This document shows positions 9,063-15,863 of a stretch of DNA of 64,000 nt, piece after piece. How positions within the stretch are numbered: the stretch's first letter is position 1; every line of letters begins with the position of its first letter. The stretch lies in assembly GCF_003268025.1 (NCBI RefSeq), contig NZ_QLUW01000002.1:620001-684000 (forward strand), given 5' to 3'. Below the pieces are notes generated by a model. That model had not been told where the DNA came from, searched no databases, and saw nothing but the letters and a program-made list of their open reading frames with translations. The position numbers and the translations under genes are program-made. Origin of the DNA: Paenibacillus montanisoli (GTDB taxonomy: Bacteria > Bacillota > Bacilli > Paenibacillales > Paenibacillaceae).

Positions 9063-9074
9063 GTAAACGTTTAC
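9063..9074. promoter_or_regulatory. cre/LacI-type operator before the lipoprotein binding-protein gene
   Basis: GTAAACGTTTAC is a perfect 12-bp palindrome with central CG. In the minus strand the wider TGTAAACGTTTACG matches the catabolite (CcpA) cre consensus at 13 of 14 positions. It lies in the predicted 5' untranslated region, where binding would block elongation. The neighbouring LacI-type protein or CcpA could bind it. Confidence 0.7.
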
Positions 9075-9106
9075 AATTATGCCTTTAGAGTATCCTCATC
9101 ACCACC

Positions 9107-9115
9107 GTTAGGTTG
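9107..9115 (-). promoter_or_regulatory. Second copy of the GTTAGGTTG motif
   Basis: The nonamer GTTAGGTTG occurs here, between the promoter and start of the lipoprotein binding-protein gene, and again at 7467-7475 upstream of the anchored binding-protein gene. Two copies in two linked promoters are suggestive of a shared regulator. Confidence 0.35.
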
Positions 9116-9137
9116 AGTTTTCCAAAACCACACGCCA

Positions 9138-9167
9138 ATCATAGCATCTGTTGCTAAATTCAGTCAA
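9138..9167 (-). promoter_or_regulatory. Sigma-A promoter of the lipoprotein binding-protein gene
   Basis: Minus-strand TTGACT (9162-9167) and TATGAT (9138-9143) lie 18 bases apart, with TGC before the -10 (extended -10). The start would be about 160 bases before the ATG at 8971. Confidence 0.75.
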
Positions 9168-9265
9168 TTTAAATTTGGTTAAATTGCGAATATTTTTTGC
9201 TCCGTTATCTACTTTGTTATTTCTTTGTTATTATTTTTGCTAAAAACGCAGAGGAGCATGCAAAT

Positions 9266-9303
9266 AGCCCGCAATAAATGCACATGCGCATTCATGCGGG
9301 CTT
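9266..9303 (-). terminator. Intrinsic terminator of the LacI-family gene
   Basis: On the minus strand AGCCCGCATGAATGC and GCATTTATTGCGGGCT form a long stem, followed by ATTTGC, 28 bases after the stop at 9331. Confidence 0.75.
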
Positions 9304-9330
9304 TATTTCGCCTTTCAGATTACCAATCAA

Positions 9331-10371
9331 TTAGCCTTCAGATTCCTCTTCAGATAAGGAATAGCCATACTGATCCCGAATGATAATGTCGCCATAAATG
9401 AGCTTCTTCTCATAGGCAGAGTTCGGATTGAGGATTCGCCACAGAATTTGATCGACCGCTCTCATCCCGAGCAGCTCTTTGTTCACGTTGACCGTTCCTA
9501 GAATCGGATAATTGTCGCAGGTGTTGTCAAACCCGGTTACGGCGCACTGGGCGGGCACTTCGATTCCAAGCTTCCTCAGCTCCTCGATCAAATACCTCGC
9601 ATTTACATCGTGGGCGCAAACAAATACTTCCGGCAGCTCGCCCAGCGTGATCTTAGAAAACAAGAGATACATATCGTGGGCGTCGGGACCGATCAGCTGC
9701 GGGTCTTGATTCAGTTCGATCTCGTAGTTTTCAAGCGCCGTCCGGAAGGCAATCCATCTCTCAAAATAGCTAGGGGCGTCTTTAATGCTCCCGACGTACT
9801 GGAATTTCCGGTACCCCTTGCTGATCAATTTCGTCATGAGCTCTTGCATGCAGCTGTAGTTGTCGGCGAAAATCGTGTCGCAATGCAGGGCCGGGTCGCT
9901 ATGATCAATCATGACGACGGGAATGTTCATCCGTTTAATATCGAGCAAAATTTGCGTCGACACGGTGCCGATCGTGATGACCCCCTGAATGGCCTCAGGC
10001 TTGAGAAGTGAAAAAACATGCTCGCCGGAAGGCTCGGTCAACGTGATGATATCGAGTCCTCGCTGGCTAAGCCTCGTGTTGACGCCGTCAAATACAGGTC
10101 CCCAGTATACGGAGTCCCTGTTCTGATAGCGCACGTTCGGGAACAGCACGACGATCGTTCCGCTCCGCTTGCCCTCATCGTGCTCGTGCAGCTCGCCTGT
10201 AAAACGCGCAGGTTCACTCGCTTTGAAATACCCGAGCTGGCCGGCAGCCTTCATGATCATCTCGCGCGTTCGCTCGCTTACGCCGCTCTTGCCGGATAAA
10301 GCGCGAGACACGGCAAACTTCGAAACCCCTGCAAAATCAGCGATTTCCTGGATTTTCACTTTTCCTCTCAT
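9331..10371 (-). CDS. LacI-family transcriptional regulator
   Basis: A 346-residue repressor. Residues ~5-50 are the LacI helix-turn-helix (IQEIADFAGVSKFAVSRALS), followed by the hinge (AAGQLGY) and a periplasmic-binding-like effector domain (GTIVVLFPNVRY, FVCAHDVNARYLIEEL, AVTGFDN). The ATG at 10371 is weakly supported; a GTG at 10359, just before the KIQEIA core and preceded by AGAGGA, is an alternative. It sits directly upstream of the lipoprotein binding-protein gene, with a terminator between them. Palindromic sites near its own promoter and upstream of the binding-protein gene suggest it controls both, by inference. The effector is probably the imported sugar or a derivative. Confidence 0.88.
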   Translation of the reverse strand: MRGKVKIQEIADFAGVSKFAVSRALSGKSGVSERTREMIMKAAGQLGYFKASEPARFTGELHEHDEGKRSGTIVVLFPNVRYQNRDSVYWGPVFDGVNTRLSQRGLDIITLTEPSGEHVFSLLKPEAIQGVITIGTVSTQILLDIKRMNIPVVMIDHSDPALHCDTIFADNYSCMQELMTKLISKGYRKFQYVGSIKDAPSYFERWIAFRTALENYEIELNQDPQLIGPDAHDMYLLFSKITLGELPEVFVCAHDVNARYLIEELRKLGIEVPAQCAVTGFDNTCDNYPILGTVNVNKELLGMRAVDQILWRILNPNSAYEKKLIYGDIIIRDQYGYSLSEEESEG

Positions 10372-10404
10372 TCAGACCCGTCCATTCTATTGGGTAGTAT
10401 GTCA

Positions 10405-10412
10405 TAGCGCTA
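10405..10412. promoter_or_regulatory. Small palindrome downstream of the lacI-type promoter
   Basis: TAGCGCTA, an 8-bp perfect palindrome with central CG pairs, lies about 17 bases downstream of the -10 box of the LacI-type gene. Candidate autoregulatory operator. Confidence 0.35.
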
Positions 10413-10428
10413 CGAATCTTTCTACCTA

Positions 10429-10457
10429 ATCATAGCAAACCGTTAGCTAAACGTAAA
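10429..10457 (-). promoter_or_regulatory. Promoter of the LacI-family gene with overlapping dyad
   Basis: Minus-strand TTTACG (10452-10457) and TATGAT (10429-10434) are 17 bases apart, with TGC before the -10. An imperfect dyad, TAGC...GCTA, spans 10433-10449 inside the spacer, 7 of 8 pairs matching, which could serve as an autoregulatory operator. Confidence 0.55.
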
Positions 10458-10532
10458 TCGGGGTGAACCAATTTGTTTTGTTTTTGTTTGGTTGCGAGAC
10501 TAATTGTTAACCGAAATCGTTATGCCAAACGT

Positions 10533-10564
10533 AAAAAGGACGTCCTGCAGGAGTCCATCGTCCG
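10533..10564 (-). terminator. Possible terminator after the DUF2809 gene
   Basis: GGACG and CGTCC arms with an intervening palindromic CCTGCAGG, then TTTTTAC on the minus strand, about 20 bases after the stop at 10582. Stem is short. Confidence 0.4.
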
Positions 10565-10581
10565 CAAAACGTCCATTCCGT

Positions 10582-10983
10582 TCACTCGCTCATGCGCTTC
10601 ATCCGACCAATGATGGCGAGCAGCGCGCAATCCATTCCCCATGCGGCGGCAATGCCGGCACCGTACCGGATCAAATCAATCCCGAGAAAGCCATGACCAA
10701 GCACTAACGCGCCTAGTACTGTCGCACGGATTGCGTTGATCCATTCCGCTTGGTAGAGCTGGCTGCACTCCACCGCCACGCAGAGTATCGAACTGCCCGC
10801 GGCAGCCAGCCTAGGTTTCGAGCGCGGCCAGCATAACCTGCAGCCCCAATAGATCATTCCGGCCCATAGCGCGTCTCCCGCGTGGTCGGCCATCCAACCC
10901 GGAAATTCATCGCCGCGTCTTGAAGCCAGTCCCAGCATGATGAATAGCGCTGCTGCGCAAGCATATGCCACGATCCGCCTCAT
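10582..10983 (-). CDS. DUF2809 integral membrane protein
   Basis: A 133-residue, strongly hydrophobic protein with four membrane segments (roughly 5-22, 35-52, 58-74 and 85-125). The pattern GDALWAGMIYWGCRLCW followed by VECSQLYQAEWINAIRAT matches the DUF2809 family as remembered. The ATG at 10983 has GGACGGAG upstream. It lies 24 bases after the DUF3900-like gene and is probably co-transcribed with it. No functional site beyond the conserved acidic and polar residues in the helices can be named. Function unknown. Confidence 0.7.
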   Translation of the reverse strand: MRRIVAYACAAALFIMLGLASRRGDEFPGWMADHAGDALWAGMIYWGCRLCWPRSKPRLAAAGSSILCVAVECSQLYQAEWINAIRATVLGALVLGHGFLGIDLIRYGAGIAAAWGMDCALLAIIGRMKRMSE

Positions 10984-11007
10984 GCTATGCTCCGTCCGCG
11001 GGAGCGA

Positions 11008-12108
11008 TTAATAAGGCAAGTCGTCCTTGCCCGCACCCGATTTATCCTTCTTCCGTCCGACAACCTCGAGCACCTCCAGCAAATCAGGCGGCTGCAGCAA
11101 TTCAACAGGCGACATTCCGCGGTCGAACTCGAATGCATCCCCTTCGATCAATGCTATATATCGGCCGTTGTAGGTGGCGAAATGAATCGATTGCCCGAAC
11201 TCGGAAAGCGGCCCCTTCACCGAGACATCGCCAAGCTTGAACGCAACCGATAAGTTCGGCTGCTGCTCGACAAGCCGCTCCGCGGCCGCAACGACCCGCT
11301 CTTGATCCCACGACTCCTGCAGTGAACGCTTCTCGCTCGCCGCCCATACCTCGAACTGGCTTTCTTCCTGCAGGCGCTCCTCGCCGGTTTGTCCCTGCCA
11401 TTTATCGTCCATATACTCGTTCACCATCGTCAGCACATGCTCGCTCATCAGCTCCGGCATCGCCTTCTCGTAGCTGACAAACCGCAGGAAGTCCTCGAAA
11501 TAGCGGGCGTGCGACGCTTGGTGGATTTTGAGCTCCCATGGCTCCAGCATGCCATCCTCCGGCATGTAGGGATACTGAATCGATTTCATGTTGCGCGCGC
11601 TGATCGCCATTTCAACATGGGAGATCAGGTTCTGTTCATCGGTAATCCGGGCGATTTTCGGTTCAAAATCACACTTCAGCACGAACAGCAGCGGTTCGTC
11701 CGTATAGCGGTTCGGCGTAGCATGCACGACGATAAACGCGCCGCCGCGCACGGCAGCCGCTTCCATGTAAAGGCGGACAAGCTCATCGGCGAAGCCGTGA
11801 AATTCCGCTGCCGAGGCCGCGGAGCGAAGCCGCTGGAACGTATTGTAGTTCGGGTTGCTGTCCAGCTCGTAGCCGGGTTCCACAATGAAACGTCCGATTT
11901 TGGTCGGGGCGCTCTCGGTGTTCGGATGACGCTCCGCCTTTCGTTTGCATATTCGGGTAAATTCACCGTCCAGAAACGACTTCAGCGTACTATCGCCATA
12001 GTCGTACCGGTCCAGCGTCTGATAATGCTTAAATGTCTTAGGCGCATTTTGGTCGCCGCCTTCGCCTTGGATGACGAAAAAAGATAAATACTCGACGATA
12101 AAATCCAT
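11008..12108 (-). CDS. DUF3900-like protein of unknown function
   Basis: A 366-residue soluble protein with no signal peptide. It begins MDFIVEYLSFFVIQGEG and contains long alpha/beta regions without a familiar catalytic motif. The opening and the overall length recall the DUF3900 family of Bacillus and Paenibacillus; that match is from memory and unchecked. The ATG at 12108 has AAAGGAG about 12 bases upstream, which is a long spacing. The last 15 residues are highly charged (GRKKDKSGAGKDDLPY). It lies 119 bases after a nucleotidyltransferase gene and 24 bases before the DUF2809 gene. Confidence 0.55.
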   Translation of the reverse strand: MDFIVEYLSFFVIQGEGGDQNAPKTFKHYQTLDRYDYGDSTLKSFLDGEFTRICKRKAERHPNTESAPTKIGRFIVEPGYELDSNPNYNTFQRLRSAASAAEFHGFADELVRLYMEAAAVRGGAFIVVHATPNRYTDEPLLFVLKCDFEPKIARITDEQNLISHVEMAISARNMKSIQYPYMPEDGMLEPWELKIHQASHARYFEDFLRFVSYEKAMPELMSEHVLTMVNEYMDDKWQGQTGEERLQEESQFEVWAASEKRSLQESWDQERVVAAAERLVEQQPNLSVAFKLGDVSVKGPLSEFGQSIHFATYNGRYIALIEGDAFEFDRGMSPVELLQPPDLLEVLEVVGRKKDKSGAGKDDLPY

Positions 12109-12227
12109 TCGGTAACGGAACTCCTTTAGCTGATGGAATCTGCACTCCGCACGCTCGTCATGCAGCGCTCAAGACACTAGCATATCATAATCCGGCACAG
12201 GCTGTCCTGCCGGAATCGCGGTTCCGT

Positions 12228-13037
12228 TCAAAACCGATAGGCTGCATTGCAATCCCCGATGACGCGCTGAACAAATTGCTGCACTTCCTGAGCGCGCTCC
12301 AGCTCCGTAGTGAAGCTGGCGCCTTCCGCGCCTTCGCGGATGCGGATCGCTTCCCGCAGGACGCACTGCCACCTCACCGGCTGGCGCTCCAGCATTTGAT
12401 ATCCGGCCTCAAGCTTGGTCAAAAACTCACGATGCTCCAAAGTATACATAATGCGGGCGAGCGTCAATACGGCGAATTCAATCCACTCTTCATCCATGAA
12501 CAGCTCGAGCCGCTCCGCTTTATCCGCCCAGTACACGTTCAGGTTGTAGTCCATCTGCGACAGGATCTCATCCCATTCAACCGTGATTCCGAGCGCCGAT
12601 GGTTCAGGTCCTAAGACGGTTACGCCATGATGCTTCAAAATCCATGCCGATGTAGCATCGATATAGCCGGATTGCAGCGCCCTCGTTCCGCCATGGAACA
12701 GCTTGGGAAACGACTCTCCGGCCACCCTGGCCGTCTTGTTCAAATGAGCCAAACTCGTGTATAGCCCCTCCGCAGCCAAGTGATACGGATGCTTCCCGCG
12801 CAGCTCCTCGTGGACGGCATGAATGCTCGCGATGTCTTCCTCGCATAGGTAGGCTTGGTTCAAAACCGCGATAAAATCGATGTCGCTCTTCATGCTCCGG
12901 TAGCCGCCAAGGGCGATGGAGCCTTGCAAATATAAGCCATGCGCAAGATGGGGGATGCGCGAACGAAGCAAACGGGCAAAATCGTCCATAAGCGGGATCA
13001 GCTCGTTAGGGATGCTTGATTCGTACATTTTCGTCAT
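12228..13037 (-). CDS. Nucleotidyltransferase-fold protein, aminoglycoside adenylyltransferase-like (DUF4111)
   Basis: A 269-residue protein. The polymerase-beta-type nucleotidyltransferase motif is clear near residues 38-56: GSIALGGYRSMKSDIDF, with the metal-binding Asp pair in SDID. The C-terminal half is helical and resembles the DUF4111 partner domain found in AadA/ANT(3'')(9) enzymes, and the length is close to AadA. The start is uncertain: ATG at 13037 has a modest AAAGGA upstream, and nearby in-frame ATGs exist. The motif supports nucleotidyl transfer, but the acceptor is not shown; resistance to aminoglycosides is possible and unproven. It is the first gene of a small minus-strand group with the DUF3900-like and DUF2809 genes. 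Confidence 0.75.
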   Translation of the reverse strand: MTKMYESSIPNELIPLMDDFARLLRSRIPHLAHGLYLQGSIALGGYRSMKSDIDFIAVLNQAYLCEEDIASIHAVHEELRGKHPYHLAAEGLYTSLAHLNKTARVAGESFPKLFHGGTRALQSGYIDATSAWILKHHGVTVLGPEPSALGITVEWDEILSQMDYNLNVYWADKAERLELFMDEEWIEFAVLTLARIMYTLEHREFLTKLEAGYQMLERQPVRWQCVLREAIRIREGAEGASFTTELERAQEVQQFVQRVIGDCNAAYRF

Positions 13038-13155
13038 CGTCCTAACCATCCTTTCCGGTACTTCTCTCCCACATCTTATCGATTGGGACTCCAAGCATAA
13101 AGAGAAAGATTCCGCCCGATTCTTTCTTATTTTCGCAATTAGGGGAAGCGAAGAT

Positions 13156-13181
13156 GCCCGCCTGCATGCCGGCAGACGGGC
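13156..13181 (-). terminator. Hairpin after helD
   Basis: GCCCGTCTGC and GCAGGCGGGC form a 10-bp stem (one wobble) with a CGGCAT loop, about 40 bases after the helD stop. The tail is not T-rich, so termination is uncertain. Confidence 0.4.
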
Positions 13182-13219
13182 TATAAACGCTTGCTATGCG
13201 CGGTGCGGCAGATGTTTGG

Positions 13220-15313
13220 CTACGCCGTTTCAACAGGTACTGCTACAAGGGACGTCAGCTCGCCGCAATAGAGCAGCTTCAGCTTATGAAGCGCACGGGT
13301 GCACGCCACGTAAAGCAGCTTCGCGTCGTTGCCGCCGAAGCTCGCCGAGTCCGCATCGGCAATGAGTACCGCGTCGAACTCCAGGCCTTTCGACAAATAC
13401 GCCGGTACGACGGTCAGACCGCCGCCATAGGCGTCCTGCTTGCTCTGGATGAGCGCCGCATCGATGCCTTCTGCGGCAAGCCGTTCCGCGATCGCTTCAC
13501 AGGCGCGCGCCGTTCGGCCAAGCACGGCCATCGTGCGGTAATGGCCCGACTGCCGCCATTCCTTCACCGTCCGCACGATCATCGACAGCCGCTCCTCGTC
13601 GGTTGCGGCGCCGGCGACGTCAACCGCTTCGCCGCTGCGGAACACGGGCACCGCAGGCTTCACGCCGTCACCCATGGCTCCCAGCACCAGGTTGGCAAAG
13701 TCGATAATTTCCATCGTCGAGCGGTAGCTCCGGTCGAGCTCGTAATAACCGGTATCCGTCTCGGGCAGCAGCGAGATCAGCTCCTTCCAGCTATGGATGC
13801 CGGCATAACCATGAATCCCCTGCTGAAGGTCGCCGAGAACCGTCATTGAAGGCTGACGCTGGCACAGCTTGAGCGCTTCTAGCTGGAACGGCGAATAATC
13901 CTGCGCTTCGTCGATCACGATGTGGTCGTATGGCGGCTGCTCGAAGCCATACAGCCGCACCTGGATGTACACAAGCGGGGCCAGGTCTTCCGGGTGTACC
14001 AGCTTTTGCTTCAAAGATTTGATCGTCGCCGCAGCCGATTTGGCGGGAAGCAGCTCCTGAACGGCCGGCTCGCGCAGCAGCGCTCCGTATAGCTGCGATG
14101 CCGTAAAGGACGGGATCTTCTTCGCATATGCGTTCAGCTTCGTGCCGAGCTGCGATTTCAGCTTGCCGTCCGTCAGCCTTCGCGTCTTCCATTCGGACTC
14201 CAGCCATCGTTTGAGCCGGCTGACCAGCCGGGCGCGGCGCTTCATGTAAGGCTCGCTGCTTTCGTCGGTGGCCAGCCACTCCTTGATCATGGCCGGCGTT
14301 ACCTTCCATCCCGGCATCGGCGCGAAATCCTCTTCCGGGATCAGCGAAGCTTCGGTTTCCGCCAGCTTCTCGTCAACGAGCGCCTTGAACGCCAAGCTGC
14401 CCTTCACGCGGCTCGGAGCATGCTCCATTTCTTCGCGCGAACGCGGCTGCTCGAACCAATAAGCGAACGGATCGTACGCCTCGTCAAGCCGGACCTCGTG
14501 CTGCAGCTGCTCTTGCGCCCATTCGGCAAAGGTCGTCTGCAGAATATCGCCGACGCCAAGCTCCGGAAGCACGCCCGAAATATAATCGAGAAACATCCGG
14601 TTCGGCGCGAAAATCACCATGCGCTCCGCGCGGATCGCGCCTGCATAGCGATAAAGCAAATAGGCGAGGCGATGGAGCGCTACGGTCGTTTTCCCGCTTC
14701 CGGCAACCCCTTGGATGAACACGGCTTTATTTTTATCGGTACGGATGATCCGGTCCTGCTCCTGCTGAATCGTGGAGACGATGTCTCGCAGCTTGTTGTC
14801 CTTGCTTTCGCCCAGCCGGTAAAGCAGGAACTCGTCGGTAACGGTCTCCTCCTCTTGCCCGCGGACATAGCTGTCGACGACGCGCTCGAGCTTGCCTTCG
14901 CGCACCATCAGGTTGCGCTTGAGATGAACGGTCCCTTCCACATCGCCGTCCGGCGATTCATAGGAGACAGGCGCCTCGCCGCCGCTGAACGCGTAGAACA
15001 GGCTGGCCACGGGCGCGCGCCAGTCGACGACGAGCACTTCGTTCGACTTCTCGTGGGCGACGCCGGCTTTCCCGATATAAAGCGGCTTGGGCGCGGACTG
15101 CACCTTCTCTTGAAAATCAATTCGGCCAAAATAAGGCTCCCGCTCTGCCACCTCGAGCCGCTGCTGCCGCTGCTCGCGCTGGAGCTCCAGCATCTGCTCG
15201 GTGAAATCATTGCCGGTATAGCGCGGTCCGATAGCGCGAAGCTGCTTGCGAATATGCAGCAGTACTTCGTCGACGCGCTGAGCCTCTTCTTGAAAGGCAC
15301 TTTGAACGGTCAT
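13220..15313 (-). CDS. helD: HelD-type RNA polymerase-associated superfamily 1 ATPase
   Basis: A 697-residue helicase-like ATPase. The ATG at 15313 is preceded by AGGGAGGT at 7 bases. Residues ~1-60 form a charged, coiled-coil-like N-terminal arm typical of HelD, which inserts into RNA polymerase. Walker A is [19 protein letters not shown] at ~208-226, and the Walker B/UvrD motif IDEAQDYSPFQLEALKL is at ~480. Motif IV-VI regions (YRSTMEIIDFAN, SKGLEFDAVLIADADS, YVACTRALHKLKLLY) are intact. In B. subtilis HelD recycles stalled RNA polymerase. It has a strong sigma-A promoter and a leader with two tandem hairpins. Confidence 0.85.
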   Translation of the reverse strand: MTVQSAFQEEAQRVDEVLLHIRKQLRAIGPRYTGNDFTEQMLELQREQRQQRLEVAEREPYFGRIDFQEKVQSAPKPLYIGKAGVAHEKSNEVLVVDWRAPVASLFYAFSGGEAPVSYESPDGDVEGTVHLKRNLMVREGKLERVVDSYVRGQEEETVTDEFLLYRLGESKDNKLRDIVSTIQQEQDRIIRTDKNKAVFIQGVAGSGKTTVALHRLAYLLYRYAGAIRAERMVIFAPNRMFLDYISGVLPELGVGDILQTTFAEWAQEQLQHEVRLDEAYDPFAYWFEQPRSREEMEHAPSRVKGSLAFKALVDEKLAETEASLIPEEDFAPMPGWKVTPAMIKEWLATDESSEPYMKRRARLVSRLKRWLESEWKTRRLTDGKLKSQLGTKLNAYAKKIPSFTASQLYGALLREPAVQELLPAKSAAATIKSLKQKLVHPEDLAPLVYIQVRLYGFEQPPYDHIVIDEAQDYSPFQLEALKLCQRQPSMTVLGDLQQGIHGYAGIHSWKELISLLPETDTGYYELDRSYRSTMEIIDFANLVLGAMGDGVKPAVPVFRSGEAVDVAGAATDEERLSMIVRTVKEWRQSGHYRTMAVLGRTARACEAIAERLAAEGIDAALIQSKQDAYGGGLTVVPAYLSKGLEFDAVLIADADSASFGGNDAKLLYVACTRALHKLKLLYCGELTSLVAVPVETA

Positions 15314-15381
15314 GTCAGTTACCTCCCTCTGCGACGCAAAGCCGCCCTGCCGGCATACGGCTTCCGCAGCCCGCAGCGTAT

Positions 15382-15437
15382 GCGAAGGCGGCGAAAGCCG
15401 CATTCGCATGCGAAGGCGGCGAAAGCCGCATTCGCAT
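15382..15437 (-). repeat. Two tandem 28-bp hairpin repeats in the helD leader
   Basis: A 28-bp unit is present twice, head to tail and without a change (15382-15409 and 15410-15437). Each folds into GCGAA-GGCGGC/GCCGC-TTCGC with a GAAA or, on the transcribed strand, TTTC loop. They lie between the helD promoter and ribosome site. Confidence 0.8.
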
Positions 15438-15496
15438 GCGGCTTGGTCTGATCGTATAGGATAAATGCGAATGCTCTCAGCGGAGCACGAGTGAAC

Positions 15497-15525
15497 AATA
15501 TAGCACAACCTGAACATAGTGTCAA
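15497..15525 (-). promoter_or_regulatory. Strong sigma-A promoter of helD
   Basis: Minus-strand TTGACA (15520-15525) and TATATT (15497-15502) are 17 bases apart, with TGC before the -10. The predicted leader of about 175 bases includes the tandem hairpins. Confidence 0.85.
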
Positions 15526-15556
15526 TCGCTCCCAATTCAGGAAGGCAAAGCCGGGT

Positions 15557-15847
15557 TTAAGCCGAAAGGCTTAGCAGCCAAATCACGGCTGCGACGTGCA
15601 GAACGGCGAGCAGCGGAAGCCCCGCCGCGAACTGGGCATGCTTCGTTTTGTGGCGGAACATCCGCATGGCCGCGAAGCCGCCGACCGCACCTCCGACGGC
15701 GCTCAAGCCGAGCAGCCGCCTCTCGGGAATCCGGTGCCTGCGGTCGCGCACGGCACGCGTTTTGTCGATCCGCATGAGAGCGAATACGTATACGTTCATG
15801 ATCAGCCAGTAGGCAAGCAGCAACTTCTCAAAGAATGTCAGTTCCAT
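15557..15847 (-). CDS. DUF1294 small membrane protein
   Basis: A 96-residue protein. The ATG at 15847 follows AGGAGGAGG; longer in-frame translations lack support. Three hydrophobic segments are apparent (residues ~7-24, 45-60 and 74-92), with the family signature DKTRAVRDRRHRIPERRLL and a glycine-rich GLSAVGGAVGGF after it. This matches the DUF1294 family as remembered. It lies 16 bases after hrpB on the same strand and is probably co-transcribed with it. Function unknown. Confidence 0.8.
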   Translation of the reverse strand: MELTFFEKLLLAYWLIMNVYVFALMRIDKTRAVRDRRHRIPERRLLGLSAVGGAVGGFAAMRMFRHKTKHAQFAAGLPLLAVLHVAAVIWLLSLSA

Positions 15848-15863
15848 TCGGCAAATCCTCCTC

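Noticed and set aside
12228-13037. Calling the nucleotidyltransferase a proven antibiotic-resistance gene
   Set aside because: The motif shows a nucleotidyltransferase fold only; the acceptor is unknown and chromosomal relatives of this kind are common without resistance.
15382-15437. The tandem repeat as a CRISPR array
   Set aside because: There are only two units, directly adjacent with no spacer, and no cas gene nearby.
14420-15451. A 343-codon plus-strand frame opposite helD
   Set aside because: Same reason: antisense to conserved helicase motifs, and the composition is arginine/histidine-rich.
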